Assembly (NCBI RefSeq): GCF_900698845.1
Contig: NZ_LR217692.1
Span: 186,001-250,000 of the forward strand
Direction: 5' to 3'
Length of the DNA: 64,000 nt
DNA from: Buchnera aphidicola (Cinara cf. splendens/pseudotsugae 3390)
Lineage (GTDB): Bacteria; Pseudomonadota; Gammaproteobacteria; Enterobacterales; Enterobacteriaceae
The position numbers and the translations under genes are program-made. Under the pieces are notes generated by a model. That model saw only the letters and a list, made by a program, of their open reading frames with translations, was not told the DNA's origin and did no database searches. Positions 53,105-64,000 of the stretch are shown piece by piece (positions within the stretch are counted from its first letter, which is position 1; every line of letters starts with the position of its first letter).

Positions 53105-53797
53105 ATGAAAAATAAAAAAATAGTACTAATGCGACATGGAGAAAGTCAATGGAATCAACTAAATAAATTCACTGGATGGAAAGATGTTTCTTTATCTGAA
53201 AAAGGAAAAAAAGAAGCTCGACATGCAGCTAAAATATTAAAAAAAAATAAATTTAGATTTGATATTGCATATACATCAGTATTAAAAAGAGCTATCCATA
53301 CTCTATGGATAATATTAAAAAAATTGGATTATATATGGATACCAGTGCATAAATCATGGAAATTAAATGAAAGAAATTATGGATCTTTAGAAGGTTTAAA
53401 CAAAGATGAAGTAGTGAATCAGTACGGGCATAAACAAGTTCAATTATGGAGAAGAAGTTTCTTCGCTTTACCCCCAAAAAACAATAATTTAGATGTTATT
53501 CGCTTAAAAAATGATAAAAAATATCAAAATCTAAAAAAAGAAGATCTTCCAAATTCTGAAAACTTAAAAATGACATATAATAGAGTAATTAATTTTTGGA
53601 AGTCTAATGTTTTACCTCAAATACAAAAAAACAAAAAAATAATCATAGTAGCACATGGTAATTCCTTACGTGCTTTAATAAAATACTTAAATAATATTAA
53701 TGATGTAGAAATTGAAAAAGTAGATATTTCTACTGGTTCTCCAATTGTATATGAATTTTCTCACGATATTAAACCTTTAAAATATTATTATTTATAA
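53105..53797 (+). CDS. gpmA: 2,3-bisphosphoglycerate-dependent phosphoglycerate mutase
   Basis: Interconverts 3- and 2-phosphoglycerate. 230 residues (250 in E. coli); the flexible C-terminal tail is missing. Phospho-histidine in LMRHGESQWN, NERNYGSLEGLNK, WRRSF and second histidine in VAHGNSLRAL are intact. ATG at 53105 with AGG 6 nt upstream is preferred to the GTG one codon before. Confidence 0.96.
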   Translation: MKNKKIVLMRHGESQWNQLNKFTGWKDVSLSEKGKKEARHAAKILKKNKFRFDIAYTSVLKRAIHTLWIILKKLDYIWIPVHKSWKLNERNYGSLEGLNKDEVVNQYGHKQVQLWRRSFFALPPKNNNLDVIRLKNDKKYQNLKKEDLPNSENLKMTYNRVINFWKSNVLPQIQKNKKIIIVAHGNSLRALIKYLNNINDVEIEKVDISTGSPIVYEFSHDIKPLKYYYL

Positions 53798-53989
53798 TAT
53801 TTTTACATAAAAATTAAATTTTTAAATCATTTAATAAAATATTAATATAAATATTTTTTAGTTTCTAATAAAAATGTTCTATTTAAATAATCTTAATTTT
53901 TAAAATTAATACATTATTTTCATAAAATTAATATTCAAAAATTTTATGTTATTTAAATAAATATTTAACATTAAGGTCGCATCACTATA

Positions 53990-54955
53990 ATGATTAAAAA
54001 AATAGGAGTTTTGACAAGCGGTGGCGATGCTCCAGGAATGAACGCAATTATACGATCTATAGTATACACAGCTCGAAATAATAATTTAGAAGTAATTGGT
54101 ATTAAAAATGGTTTTTTAGGTTTATATAACGATACTACCATTCCATTATATCGTAATAATGTATCTAACTTAATGAATACAGGTGGAACATTTTTAGGAT
54201 CTTCTAGATTTTTAGAGTTTAGATTACCAAAAATACGACAAACTGCTGTTAGTAACATCTTAAAAAGAAAAATTGATGCTTTAATTATAATAGGAGGTGA
54301 TGGATCATATATAGGAGCTAAATGTTTAACTGATATGGATATTCCTTGCATAGGAATTCCAGGTACAATTGATAACGATGTTTCTGGAACTGACTATAGC
54401 GTAGGATATTTTACTGCCTTAGAAACAGTAGTTAATGCCATTGATAAATTAAGGGACACTATTTCTTCACATCAAAGAATTTCTATTATTGAAATAATGG
54501 GTCGTTATTGCGGAGATTTAACATTATTATCAGCTATTGCTGGAGGATGTGAATTTATTATTATTCCAGAAATAATTTATAGAAAAGAATCATTGTTATT
54601 AGAAATACAAAAAAGTATAAAAAAAGGTAATAAACACGCTATTATAGCTATTACTGAGCATATGTGTGATGTTAACAAATTAGCCAATTATATTCAAAGA
54701 AAAACTAATAAAGAAACACGAGCTACTATATTAGGACATATTCAAAGAGGTGGGGTACCGGTAGCATACGATAGAATATTAGCATCTCGTATGGGCATAC
54801 ACGCTATAAAACTACTTTTAAATGGACATAAAGGAAAATGTGTTGGTATTATAAATAATCAAATGGTTCACCACGATATTGATTATGCACTAAAAAACAT
54901 GAAACAATCATTGAAGAAAGATTTATTACACGTAATAAACAATCGTATTGTCTAA
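53990..54955 (+). CDS. pfkA: ATP-dependent 6-phosphofructokinase
   Basis: Committing step of glycolysis. 321 residues (320 in E. coli). ATP site SGGDAPGMN and [10 protein letters not shown], catalytic Asp in [22 protein letters not shown] and [20 protein letters not shown] are intact. Very highly conserved. Followed by the strongest terminator in the window. Confidence 0.98.
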   Translation: MIKKIGVLTSGGDAPGMNAIIRSIVYTARNNNLEVIGIKNGFLGLYNDTTIPLYRNNVSNLMNTGGTFLGSSRFLEFRLPKIRQTAVSNILKRKIDALIIIGGDGSYIGAKCLTDMDIPCIGIPGTIDNDVSGTDYSVGYFTALETVVNAIDKLRDTISSHQRISIIEIMGRYCGDLTLLSAIAGGCEFIIIPEIIYRKESLLLEIQKSIKKGNKHAIIAITEHMCDVNKLANYIQRKTNKETRATILGHIQRGGVPVAYDRILASRMGIHAIKLLLNGHKGKCVGIINNQMVHHDIDYALKNMKQSLKKDLLHVINNRIV

Positions 54956-54991
54956 AAAAAATTTAATTTCTTTAAATACTATTGTTATAAT

Positions 54992-55013
54992 AAGTGCCGG
55001 TGATCCGGCGCTT
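54992..55013 (+). terminator. G+C-rich terminator hairpin after pfkA
   Basis: AAGTGCCGG-TGAT-CCGGCGCTT: nine pairs (one G-U), tetraloop, 36 nt after the pfkA stop. It stands out as G+C-rich in an A+T spacer. The T tail is weak (CTTTAATAT). Between convergent pfkA and tpiA; may act on both. Confidence 0.7.
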
Positions 55014-55211
55014 TAATATAAGTTATTATTTTAAAAATTAAAAAATATTATACATAAATATATATAATATTTAATTTTATAATAATAACTCATATTATTT
55101 TATTTAAAAGAAACATTTTAGTAATAATCATTTATATAAAAAATAATAAATTACTTATATGCTTATTAAAAAAATATTATGCAAATAAAATATTTGGTAC
55201 AAAAATATAAA

Positions 55212-55976
55212 TTAAATATTTATTAATTTTATAATTTTAATAAATTCTGTTATTTCCAGAGAAGATCTACCAATTAGGAAACCATCAATATCTTCTTTAG
55301 ATATCAATTCTGATACATTTTTATTTGTTACCGCTCCACCATACTGAATAAAAAAATTTTTTATTTTGTAATTTGATTTAATATTTATATATTGACGAAT
55401 AAATTGAGCAACATATTGTACTTCTGAAGGAGTAGCAGAATTTTGTGATCCAATCGCCCAAATAGGTTCGTAAGCAATAATAGAGTTATCAAATGCATGT
55501 GTACCACATGTATTTAATATAATATCTATTTGTTTAATACAGACTTCTTCAATTCTATTATCGACTTTTTCTTGTTTAGTTTCCCCTATACATAAAATTG
55601 GAATCAAATTTTCTTGTTTTAATAATCTAAATTTATTTGCAACTATATGATTAGTTTCTTTATGATTAAATCGTCTTTCAGAATGACCGATAATTACATA
55701 TTTAATCATCATATCATTCAGCATATTAGGAGAAATTTCTCCAGTAAAAGATCCTAAAACATGATTATCAACATTTTGAGCGCCTGAAAAAATTTTTTTC
55801 TTTTTAAAAATTGATAAATTTTTAATTATATAAGTGTATATGATAGGTAAAGAAATTATTATTGTCCCTTTAGGATTGTATTTTTTCACAAATAAACTTA
55901 ATAATTTTAAAAATTTTTTGATTTTTTTTTTTGTACCATTTAATTTCCAATTACCTACAATTATTGGTTTAATCAT
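55212..55976 (-). CDS. tpiA: Triosephosphate isomerase
   Basis: Interconverts DHAP and GAP. 254 residues (255 in E. coli) from the ATG at 55976 with AGGTG upstream; a longer open frame to 56021 lacks homology. Catalytic residues: Lys in GNWKLNGT, His in IIGHSERR, Glu in AYEPIWAIG. All present. fpr, which I recall between pfkA and tpiA in other Buchnera, is absent. Confidence 0.97.
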   Translation of the reverse strand: MIKPIIVGNWKLNGTKKKIKKFLKLLSLFVKKYNPKGTIIISLPIIYTYIIKNLSIFKKKKIFSGAQNVDNHVLGSFTGEISPNMLNDMMIKYVIIGHSERRFNHKETNHIVANKFRLLKQENLIPILCIGETKQEKVDNRIEEVCIKQIDIILNTCGTHAFDNSIIAYEPIWAIGSQNSATPSEVQYVAQFIRQYINIKSNYKIKNFFIQYGGAVTNKNVSELISKEDIDGFLIGRSSLEITEFIKIIKLINI

Positions 55977-56410
55977 TTTACAACACCTATAGAAGCAATT
56001 ATTAGAGTTCAGTATACTCAAATAATTGCTAAATTATAAAAAATTATTTACTGAAAAAATATTAAATTTTAGTTTTTAAAATAAAATAATATATTTAACT
56101 ATTCTTTTATATACGATTTATATAATTTTTAGTTTTTAATTCAAAATAAGATATATATTTTTTTAAAAAAAATTTTTACTTATTCTATACCTTATATCTA
56201 TTAAAATATATTGATAATACCAAAAATCACTAAATCCTTTTATTTCTATATATTACTATTATTTTAAAAAAAACATACATTCTAGAATATTTTTTGTTAA
56301 AAATTCAATAATTTATTTTGAAATATAAATATTTATTGACTTAATGTAATGATTTTAATTATATTAGATATTCTTTAAATAAATGTATTGAAAATATTTC
56401 TGTGATTGTA
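55977..56410. other. Spacer tpiA/rpsA, no gene seen
   Basis: 434 bp A+T spacer between two leftward genes. ihfB, which follows rpsA in E. coli, is absent. Holds the tpiA promoter region; no structure identified with confidence. Confidence 0.45.
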
Positions 56411-58081
56411 TTAATTTTTAGCGTCTTCAAATGCTTGTGTCATAGTGTTATCATTTTTTTTAAAATCAATTGAATTTTCTTGTAATGAAAAATTTTGCAT
56501 ATTTTTTAAATGTAATTCTTCTGTAATTGACACATATACAGTTCTATTTTTTTTATCAAATCCAAGAATTTGAACCAATAAAGTATTTCCGATAGATAAA
56601 TCAGATATATATTTTTGACGGTAAGAAGATGGTATATTTGCTAACTTTAAACATCCCAAAATACCTTTTTCTATTTTTAATAATATAGCTTTTTCTTCAA
56701 TTGATTTGACTACACCAAAAATAGCTGTATTTTTTTGATTATTTGAGATATATTTATAGAATGGATCTTCTTGAAGTTGTTTAATTCCTAAAGAAATCCT
56801 TTCTCTTACAGAATCTACCTGAAGAACTATTGCTTCAATATTTTGACCTTTTTTATATTTTTTTACTTCTTTGTCTCCTGAAACAAACCAAGACAAATCG
56901 GATAAATGAACTAAACCATCAATACCACCTTTTAAACCTATAAAAATTCCAAAATCAGTAATAGATTTAATTTTACCGGATACCTTACATCCTTTATTAT
57001 TTTTTTCAGCAAATATATTCCATGGATTAATTTTACATTGTTTAATTCCCAATGAAATACGTCTTCTAGATTCATCAATGTTTAAAATAGATACATTAAT
57101 TTTTTCTTTAGGTTTTACAACTTTAGAAGGATGAATATTTTTATTAGTCCAATCCATTTCTGAAACGTGTACTAATCCTTCTACACCTTCTTCAATTTCT
57201 ACAAAACAACCATAATCAGTTAAATTAGTAACATATCCCGTATGTTTACTACCTTCCGGATAACGTTGTGTAAGATTAGTCCAAGGATCAATACCTAATT
57301 GTTTCAAACCTAATGAAACTCTTGTTTTTTGTTCATCAAATTTTAATACTTTAACTTTAATTGTATCACCTATTTTTACTATTTCACTGGGATGTTGGAC
57401 TCTTTTCCAAGCCATATCAGTAATGTGTAACAATCCATCTACTCCTCCTAAATCAATAAAAGCACCGTAATCTGTTAAATTTTTAACCATTCCTTTAATA
57501 ATGTTCCCTTCTTGTAAGTTTTTTAACAACTGATCACGTTCAGCATTGTTTTCTAATTCAATAACTGCTTTTCGTGAAACAACTACATTATTTCTTTTTT
57601 GATCTAGTTTAATAACCTTAAAGTCTAAATTTTTTCCTTCTAGATGCAAAGTATCTCGCACAGGACGAACATCAACTAAAGATCCAGGTAAAAAAGCTCG
57701 TATATCATTTAATTCAACGGTAAAACCCCCTTTTACCTTACCATTAATTACACCTCTGACATTACGTAATTCTTTATGAGCTTTTTCTAAATTAACCCAA
57801 GATTCATGTCTTTTAGCTTTTTCTCTTGATAAAACAGTTTCACCGAAACCATCCTCTATAGCGTCTAAAGAAACATCAATCATGTCTCCTACTTTTACTT
57901 CTAATTTACCACTGGAATTTTTAAATTGTTCTATAGGAATAAAGGATTCTGATTTTAATCCTGCATCAACTATAACCATATCATTATCTATTGATACTAC
58001 TGATCCTTTAATAATGGATCCAGGACGGGTTTCTACTTTTTTTAGTGATTCTTCGAATAGTTCAGCGAAAGATGTTGTCAT
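56411..58081 (-). CDS. rpsA: 30S ribosomal protein S1
   Basis: Binds mRNA on the 30S subunit, needed for messages with weak ribosome binding sites. 556 residues (557 in E. coli). Six S1 repeats are visible; repeats 3-6 carry the typical [31 protein letters not shown] and [16 protein letters not shown] cores, and the last is more divergent. No Shine-Dalgarno precedes the ATG, as is also the case for E. coli rpsA. Less A+T-biased than neighbours. Confidence 0.97.
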   Translation of the reverse strand: MTTSFAELFEESLKKVETRPGSIIKGSVVSIDNDMVIVDAGLKSESFIPIEQFKNSSGKLEVKVGDMIDVSLDAIEDGFGETVLSREKAKRHESWVNLEKAHKELRNVRGVINGKVKGGFTVELNDIRAFLPGSLVDVRPVRDTLHLEGKNLDFKVIKLDQKRNNVVVSRKAVIELENNAERDQLLKNLQEGNIIKGMVKNLTDYGAFIDLGGVDGLLHITDMAWKRVQHPSEIVKIGDTIKVKVLKFDEQKTRVSLGLKQLGIDPWTNLTQRYPEGSKHTGYVTNLTDYGCFVEIEEGVEGLVHVSEMDWTNKNIHPSKVVKPKEKINVSILNIDESRRRISLGIKQCKINPWNIFAEKNNKGCKVSGKIKSITDFGIFIGLKGGIDGLVHLSDLSWFVSGDKEVKKYKKGQNIEAIVLQVDSVRERISLGIKQLQEDPFYKYISNNQKNTAIFGVVKSIEEKAILLKIEKGILGCLKLANIPSSYRQKYISDLSIGNTLLVQILGFDKKNRTVYVSITEELHLKNMQNFSLQENSIDFKKNDNTMTQAFEDAKN

Positions 58082-58581
58082 ATAAAATGTTTTATTTATG
58101 TGTATTATGAAAGTTTAAAAGTGTTTAAAATAAGTTAAACAACCATAAAAAGTTAGTCAAAAAACCATTTATTTTTTAAATGGAATATAATAAAGAATAT
58201 ATAAAAATTAATACTACTATTACCTAAAAAGGTAATTAACATGTATTTATAATGATATTAATAAAAAAAAATAATTTTATAAATAAAAACTTTAAATTGT
58301 TAAAATTATAATTTTAATATCTTGCGTTTTAACTGATTTAATAAAATTATTACACATTAAATAATATCTTTTTATTTAAAAAAATAATTTTATAAAAAAA
58401 TATAAATATATATCAATTATTATAAAAAATATCGCTATATTAAGAATTAATATATATACTAAAATATTTGAAAATTTTTATATATAATCGTTTGCATTTA
58501 CGTTTATTTGTAGTCAATTATACACAAACTCATTAATTAATAGAATTTTACATTTTAGATAAAATCACTACATTTAATTTT
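58082..58581. other. Spacer rpsA/aroA where cmk would be
   Basis: 0.5 kb without a gene. In E. coli cmk lies between aroA and rpsA; nothing of it is recognisable. A 7-bp hairpin ATTACCT/AGGTAAT with a 4-nt loop at 58219-58236 lies about 140 nt before the rpsA start on the minus strand and could be a leader element or the aroA terminator. Confidence 0.45.
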
Positions 58582-59868
58582 TTAAAAATGACAAATTGAG
58601 TTAAATTTTTCAAAAAAAGATGGAAATGTTTTATTTACACAAGTTGGATTTAATAATGTTATTGGTACTCCAGATAAAGCAATTAAAGAAAAACACATAG
58701 CCATACGATGATCGTTGTATGTATTAATAGTAGCATGTAAAAATTTTTTTACAGGATGAACAATTATAAAGTCACGTCCTTCTTGTACTTGAGCACCAAT
58801 TTTTTTTAATTCAGTTGCCATAGCACACAAACGATCTGTTTCTTTAACTCTCCAATTATATATGTTTTTAATATAAACAAAATGCTCTGCGAATAAACCT
58901 AGCATAGCAATAGTCATAGCTGCGTCCGGAATATGATTACAGTCAATAGTAATACCAGATAAACTATTTTTAGTACAAATCAGTGAATTTTTTTTCCAAA
59001 AAATAGATACTCCCATTTTTTTTAATACATCAACAAACTTTGCATCTCCTTGTATACTATTTTTTTTTATACCGTTAATCTTTACAAATCTTCCCTTTAT
59101 AGCTGCAGCTGCTAAAAAATAGGTAGCAGAAGACATATCGCTTTCTACTAAATATTTTTTAGGAGAAACATACGTTTGATTTCCCTTAACAAAAAAACAT
59201 TTATAATTATCTATAATATTTATTGAAACACCAAATATTTTCATTAAATTGATAGTCATATCAATATATGGTTTAGAAACTAATACACCTTTAACAATAA
59301 TTTTTGTATCCAATTTTGCTAAAGGAGCAATCATTAAAAGTGCACTTAAAAATTGACTTGATATTGATCCATCTACAACAATTTTTCCTCCTGTAAATCC
59401 TCCTTGCACGTATACAGGAGGATATTTTAAGTTGTTTAAATAACTAATATTAGCTCCTCCTAATTGTAACGATTCTACTAAATGATGAATTGGTCGTTCT
59501 TGCATTCTTTTATCACCGGTTAAAACAATTTTATTATTTTTAATAGATAATGCTGCTAATAATGGACGCATAGCGGTTCCAGCATTACCTAAATATAAAG
59601 TAATTTTTCTTTCTATATAAAATGGACCAGAATTTCCTTCTATTATACATTCTGATTTATTATAATCCCAATGATATGTTATACCTAACTGAGATAATGC
59701 TTCCAACATATATTTAACATCATCACTATATAATAAATTTTTTATGATCGTGCTACCTGTAGATATAGCTGATAATAATAATACTCGATTTGAAATACTT
59801 TTTGATCCGGGTAAATTTAATTCACCTTCAATATATTTAATAGGCAATAAAGTTAAACTTTTTTGCAT
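58582..59868 (-). CDS. aroA: 3-phosphoshikimate 1-carboxyvinyltransferase (EPSP synthase)
   Basis: Sixth step of the shikimate pathway to chorismate, needed for Trp and Phe provisioning. 428 residues (427 in E. coli). [33 protein letters not shown] region ([11 protein letters not shown]), KETDRL and NDHRMAM are all intact. Follows serC by 55 bp, as in the E. coli serC-aroA operon. Confidence 0.98.
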   Translation of the reverse strand: MQKSLTLLPIKYIEGELNLPGSKSISNRVLLLSAISTGSTIIKNLLYSDDVKYMLEALSQLGITYHWDYNKSECIIEGNSGPFYIERKITLYLGNAGTAMRPLLAALSIKNNKIVLTGDKRMQERPIHHLVESLQLGGANISYLNNLKYPPVYVQGGFTGGKIVVDGSISSQFLSALLMIAPLAKLDTKIIVKGVLVSKPYIDMTINLMKIFGVSINIIDNYKCFFVKGNQTYVSPKKYLVESDMSSATYFLAAAAIKGRFVKINGIKKNSIQGDAKFVDVLKKMGVSIFWKKNSLICTKNSLSGITIDCNHIPDAAMTIAMLGLFAEHFVYIKNIYNWRVKETDRLCAMATELKKIGAQVQEGRDFIIVHPVKKFLHATINTYNDHRMAMCFSLIALSGVPITLLNPTCVNKTFPSFFEKFNSICHF

Positions 59869-59923
59869 GATAAATAAACTCCTACGAATAAATAGTGATA
59901 ATTATAAATTTTTTATGTTAGTT

Positions 59924-61012
59924 TTAACTGAATTTTTCTTCAAAATATTTCATAAAACGAATTAAATGATAAATCCCTTCAATAGGCATAGCGTTATATA
60001 TAGAAGCTCGAATCCCTCCTACTAAAGAATGTCCTTTTAATCCTAATAATTTATATTTTTCAGCAGTATCAACAAATAAATTCGTTAATTTTTTTTCCTT
60101 TAAATGAAATGTCACATTCATATGTGATTGATGAGAAGGTATAATATAATTTTTATAAAAATCAGTAGAATTTAAATACTGATACAGTAGTTTTGCTTTT
60201 TTTTTGTTGTTTTTTTCTATAACAGATAAGCCGCCTAAATTTTTAATCCATTTAAATACTAGTCCAGCTACGTACCAGGAAAATACACTAGGTGTATTTA
60301 ACATAGAATTTGATTTCATTAATAATTTATAATTTAAAATAGAAGGAGATTGTATATTTGACTGCATTAACAAATCATCACGAATAATTACTAAAGTAAT
60401 ACCTGCAGGACCAATATTTTTTTGAGCACATGCATAAATAATACCGTATTTTTCTACATTAATTTTTCGTGATAAAATAGTAGAAGAAAAATCACCTACT
60501 ATAATTTTATTATTCAGTATAGGTTCTTCAAAAATTTCTATTCCTTCAATAGTCTCATTTGGACAATAATGTAAATATGTATATCTAGAAGATACATCCC
60601 AATCTTTTATCGATTGAATGGAAATAATTTTATTTCTTGATATTTTTCTTACGGATATACATGTAGGGCTACAGTATTTTTTTGCCTCTTGATAAGCACA
60701 TAATGACCAATATCCACTGTGTATGTACTCTGGTTGCACAAATTTATGCTTTAAGTTTAACGGAATAGCAGAAAATTGACCTCGTGCTCCACCATGACAA
60801 AATAAAATATAGTAATTACTAGGTATATTTAATATAGAACGTAAATCTTTTTCAACCTGAAAAGTATATTCTATAAACTTTTGACTACGATGACTGATCT
60901 CAATAATTGAAGATTGAGAGTCATTCCAATTGAAAAAATTTTTTTTTATTTCAGACAAAACTATTTTTGGAAGAACAGCCGGTCCAGGATTAAAATTATA
61001 CACAATAGCCAT
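59924..61012 (-). CDS. serC: Phosphoserine aminotransferase
   Basis: PLP transaminase in serine synthesis (also used in PLP synthesis). 362 residues, same as E. coli, from the ATG at 61012 (MAIVYNFNPGPAVLP) with GGTG upstream. PLP lysine in YACAQKNIGPAG; FCHGGARGQF and HYCPNETIEG conserved. With glyA (39281) it makes serine then glycine. Confidence 0.97.
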   Translation of the reverse strand: MAIVYNFNPGPAVLPKIVLSEIKKNFFNWNDSQSSIIEISHRSQKFIEYTFQVEKDLRSILNIPSNYYILFCHGGARGQFSAIPLNLKHKFVQPEYIHSGYWSLCAYQEAKKYCSPTCISVRKISRNKIISIQSIKDWDVSSRYTYLHYCPNETIEGIEIFEEPILNNKIIVGDFSSTILSRKINVEKYGIIYACAQKNIGPAGITLVIIRDDLLMQSNIQSPSILNYKLLMKSNSMLNTPSVFSWYVAGLVFKWIKNLGGLSVIEKNNKKKAKLLYQYLNSTDFYKNYIIPSHQSHMNVTFHLKEKKLTNLFVDTAEKYKLLGLKGHSLVGGIRASIYNAMPIEGIYHLIRFMKYFEEKFS

Positions 61013-61108
61013 ATTTATCACCAATATAATTGCTTTATATTTTAAGTACTACAGAATAGAAATAAAGATTTTTATGTATTAACATATACACTAAAATTTT
61101 TTAGCAAA

Positions 61109-62413
61109 TTACATTAAAAATTTTATACCGTTCATATAAGGTTTTTGCAATACTTTTGGAACAGATATTTTTCCATTAGAACATTGAAAATTCTCTAAAA
61201 TAGCAGCTAAAATCCTTCCAACAGCTAGACCCGAACCATTTAAAGTATGTAAAAAAAAGTTTTTTTTATTACTACTGTCTTTATAACGAGCATTAATTCT
61301 TCTAGCTTGAAAATCACCAATCATTGAACATGAAGATACTTCTCTATATATTTTTTGAACAGGAAACCATACTTCTAAATCATATGTTTTTTGAGATGAA
61401 AAACCTAGTTCACCTGTACACAATAATATTTTTCTATACGGCAGTTGTAATAATTGTAGTATTTTTTCTGCATGTTGTGTTAAAATTTCAAGTGTATTTT
61501 CAGATTTAAGAGGATGTACAATTTGTACAATTTCAACTTTATCAAATTGACGATTCCTGATTAATCCTTTAACATTTTTTCCATAAGTATTTTTTTCAGC
61601 ACGAAAACAAGAACTCAAAGCAACAAATTTTAATGGCAATTCTTTAAATAAAATAATTTTATTTTGAACCAAATTTACTAAAGGTACCTCTGATGTTGGT
61701 ATCAAAAACAGTTTTTCATACCTATTCTTTTGATAATCCTCATGCAACGTATACGCATGAAATAAATCTGATTTAAATTTTGGTAATTGACCTGTACCAA
61801 ACATACAAGAATCTTTTACAATATGAGGTACATACACTTCTTTATACCCGTGTATTCGAGTATGTACATCCAACATGAACTGTCCTAATGCGCGATGTAA
61901 GTGTGCAACCGGACCTTTCATAATCACATAACCAGAACCAGAGATAACAGAAGATGTCTTCCAATCAAAACCTTGTAATTTGTTTCCAATTTCTATATGA
62001 TCAATAATAGAGAAGTTGTATTTTTTTTTTTTTCCCCATGAATAAATTTTTTTATTATTTTTTTCTCCTGTACCTATAGGTACATCATGATACGGTATAT
62101 TAGGAACAAAAATCAGTATTTTATATATTTTTTTTTTTATTTTTTCTAATTTTTTTTTCAGATTTTTAATAGCTAAACGAGAGGTAATAATTTGATTTTT
62201 AAAAACATCACACTCGTTAAAAAGTTTTTTTCTATACATTAAATGTTGTGACATTCTTTTGTGTTCTGATGTTTTTTTTTCACTGTGGATCTGTAATTTT
62301 TTTCTTTTTTTTTCTAAATTTTTTAATCTATCTATATCTAGAATATAATTTTTTTTCTTTAATAAATCTTGATAAAAAGAATAATTATTTTTAATTGCAT
62401 TAAAATTTAACAT
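61109..62413 (-). CDS. serS: Seryl-tRNA synthetase
   Basis: Class II synthetase, 434 residues (430 in E. coli). The N-terminal lysine-rich coiled coil (about 30-100) binds tRNA-Ser. Motif 2 SSCFRAEKNTYGKNVKGLIR and motif 3 NGSGLAVGRILAAILEN are intact. Upstream of serC on the same strand. No defect seen. Confidence 0.97.
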   Translation of the reverse strand: MLNFNAIKNNYSFYQDLLKKKNYILDIDRLKNLEKKRKKLQIHSEKKTSEHKRMSQHLMYRKKLFNECDVFKNQIITSRLAIKNLKKKLEKIKKKIYKILIFVPNIPYHDVPIGTGEKNNKKIYSWGKKKKYNFSIIDHIEIGNKLQGFDWKTSSVISGSGYVIMKGPVAHLHRALGQFMLDVHTRIHGYKEVYVPHIVKDSCMFGTGQLPKFKSDLFHAYTLHEDYQKNRYEKLFLIPTSEVPLVNLVQNKIILFKELPLKFVALSSCFRAEKNTYGKNVKGLIRNRQFDKVEIVQIVHPLKSENTLEILTQHAEKILQLLQLPYRKILLCTGELGFSSQKTYDLEVWFPVQKIYREVSSCSMIGDFQARRINARYKDSSNKKNFFLHTLNGSGLAVGRILAAILENFQCSNGKISVPKVLQKPYMNGIKFLM

Positions 62414-62747
62414 AGTACTTATAATTTTCCAGTATACAAACTTTTAATAAATCTATAATATGTATAAAATACATATGTATATATTTATTATATACATGAT
62501 GTTTAATAAAATAAATTCATAAATACTGCATATTTCTTGTATTATTAAAATATTTAATAATTTTATTATTAAAATCTTTATTTTATATAAATATATATTT
62601 TGATTATTAGTGCAACACAAAAAAACAAACAAAATTATATTTAAGACAATAATCTTATTATTATACACAAATCTTACTTTTATTATATTAACTATTTTTA
62701 TTTAAAAATTTTAAAATAGACATTTATTTTTAGGAAAGAAAAATGGT
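62414..62747. other. Divergent spacer serS/trxB, no gene seen
   Basis: 334 bp, A+T-rich. An open frame of 71 codons on the minus strand (62453-62668) is hydrophobic, lacks homology I know and has no SD; I regard it as chance. Confidence 0.5.
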
Positions 62748-63713
62748 ATGAATAAAATAAAACAAAAACATGCACAATTAATTATTATTGGATCAGGACC
62801 AGCTGGATACACGGCAGCAATTTATTCTGCTCGATCCAATATTGATACTATATTAATAACTGGATCTCAGCCAGGAGGACAATTAGTACAAACTAATGAA
62901 ATAGAAAATTGGCCGGGAGATTATAATCATATTAATGGAATTACATTAATGGATCGTATGCTACTTCATGTAAAAAAATTTTCTGTTAATATCATTCATG
63001 ACGTAATTAAATCTGTAAATTTTAAAGAAAATCCTTTTAAGTTACTTGGAGAAGAGTATTCATATACTAGTTACGCTATTATTATAGCAACCGGATCTCA
63101 TACAAAATTGTTAAACATTAATTCAGAAAATCTATATATGGGAAAAGGAGTATCTACCTGTGCTGTTTGTGATGGATTTTTTTATAAAAACCAACTTGTA
63201 GCTGTAGTAGGAGGAGGAAATTCAGCTTTAGAAGAAGCTATATATTTATCTAACATAGCTAAAACAGTATATTTAATTCATCGTCGTAATCAATTCCGAG
63301 CAGATAAAATATTAATTAATCGATTATATGATAAAATAAAAAAAAGAAATAACATTACTATTTTTTTTGATTCTATTGTTACAGACATCTTAGGAAATGA
63401 TATATCAATAAATAAAATTAAAATTTGTTCTACTATAGATAGTACGGTTAAATATTTAAACGTATCAGGATTATTTATTGCAATTGGACACATTCCAAAT
63501 TCTCAAATATTTTCTAAATATATTGACATTCAAAATAATTATGTAAAAATCGATTATAATCAAAATTATATGAAAACACAAACCAATATACCAGGAATAT
63601 TTTCTGCTGGAGATGTATCTGATTCAATCTATAAACAAGCTATAACAGCTGCGGCAAGTGGATGTATGGCTGCTATAGATGCTGAAAAATACTTAAATAA
63701 TAATTTAAAATAA
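62748..63713 (+). CDS. trxB: Thioredoxin reductase
   Basis: NADPH- and FAD-dependent reduction of thioredoxin. 321 residues (321 in E. coli). FAD motif IIGSGPAGYTAA, redox pair CAVCD, NADPH motif VVGGGNSALEEA, and FSAGDV are intact. SD AGGAAAG 9 nt upstream of the ATG; an out-of-frame ATG at 62743 ends after two codons. Near infA, as in E. coli. Confidence 0.97.
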   Translation: MNKIKQKHAQLIIIGSGPAGYTAAIYSARSNIDTILITGSQPGGQLVQTNEIENWPGDYNHINGITLMDRMLLHVKKFSVNIIHDVIKSVNFKENPFKLLGEEYSYTSYAIIIATGSHTKLLNINSENLYMGKGVSTCAVCDGFFYKNQLVAVVGGGNSALEEAIYLSNIAKTVYLIHRRNQFRADKILINRLYDKIKKRNNITIFFDSIVTDILGNDISINKIKICSTIDSTVKYLNVSGLFIAIGHIPNSQIFSKYIDIQNNYVKIDYNQNYMKTQTNIPGIFSAGDVSDSIYKQAITAAASGCMAAIDAEKYLNNNLK

Positions 63714-63750
63714 TATAAAAATTTATATAAACTAGTTAAGGATTTATCTA

Positions 63751-63966
63751 ATGAAAGAAAAAAGTATAGAAATGCAAGGCATAGTAATAGACACTCTTCC
63801 TAATACTATGTTTAAAGTTGAATTAGAAAACAAACACATAATCATAGCTCACATATCTGGAAAAATGAGGAAAAATTATATAAGAATCTTAACAGGTGAT
63901 AAAGTTACACTAGAAATGACACCTTATGATCTTAGTAAAGGAAGAATTATTTTTAGAAGTAGATAA
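63751..63966 (+). CDS. infA: Translation initiation factor IF-1
   Basis: Small OB-fold factor binding the 30S A site. 71 residues (72 in E. coli), with [34 protein letters not shown] and [13 protein letters not shown] conserved nearly letter for letter. AAGGA SD before the ATG. 37 bp after trxB. Confidence 0.98.
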   Translation: MKEKSIEMQGIVIDTLPNTMFKVELENKHIIIAHISGKMRKNYIRILTGDKVTLEMTPYDLSKGRIIFRSR

Positions 63967-64000
63967 ATTTTTAATAAATATTGTATTTTTAAAGAATAAA

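Noticed and set aside
62453-62668. 71-codon hydrophobic open frame between serS and trxB
   Set aside because: No SD, no homology I recognise, composition like the surrounding A+T spacer.

Overview
The window is part of the reduced chromosome of an obligate gammaproteobacterial insect endosymbiont, almost certainly Buchnera aphidicola of aphids. The reasons are extreme A+T richness in genes and especially in spacers, near-universal one-to-one orthology with E. coli in recognisable local gene order, a 16S gene separated from 23S/5S, retention of flagellar export genes and of the trpDCFBA cluster, and no phage, transposon, CRISPR or restriction genes. I cannot fix the aphid host lineage. Compared with E. 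coli clusters, and with Buchnera gene orders as I remember them, several neighbours are missing here (ispG, yciB, cmk, rnhA, phrB, fpr, the bio genes, topA), which points to a strongly eroded strain.

Layout: 1-8.8 kb carries the 3' part of dnaE, proS, the flagellar export pair flhB-flhA, and argS. 9.1-11.0 kb is a split rRNA operon (promoter, boxA, RNase III stem, 16S, tRNA-Ile, tRNA-Ala, no 23S), followed by dnaQ and tRNA-Asp. 12.2-18.6 kb holds grpE, smpB and tadA, then the opposing acpS-era-rnc-lepB-lepA group. 18.9-25.6 kb runs rightward: mnmA, fabI, rnb, ychE, lipB, lipA. 25.8-34.0 kb runs leftward: sppA, yciA, yciC, trpA, trpB, trpC(F), trpD. 34.8-46.4 kb has rluB, suhB, rlmN, hisS, glyA, pgl, a shortened mfd, gapA and fldA. 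After a 1.47 kb gene-free stretch come ybgI, sucA-sucB, gpmA, pfkA, tpiA, rpsA, aroA, serC, serS, trxB and infA.

Functionally the window covers translation (five aminoacyl-tRNA synthetases, IF-1, S1, EF4, tRNA/rRNA modification, trans-translation), lower glycolysis plus 2-oxoglutarate dehydrogenase and its lipoylation, and provisioning of tryptophan, serine, glycine and chorismate-derived amino acids to the host.

No wholly new system is apparent. The most interesting signals are molecular erosion with probable rescue. lipB is split by a 13-A tract, and smpB has no conventional in-frame start and appears to need a shift in a 12-A tract; both would be repaired by one extra A in the transcript. 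SuhB has lost all of its catalytic metal ligands. FlhB carries NAKN instead of the autocleavage motif NPTH. Mfd lacks its UvrA-recruiting N-terminal half. The ProS editing domain and the SucB E3-binding loop look degenerate. There are also perfect 20-bp and 23-bp inverted repeats and several hairpins between convergent genes.
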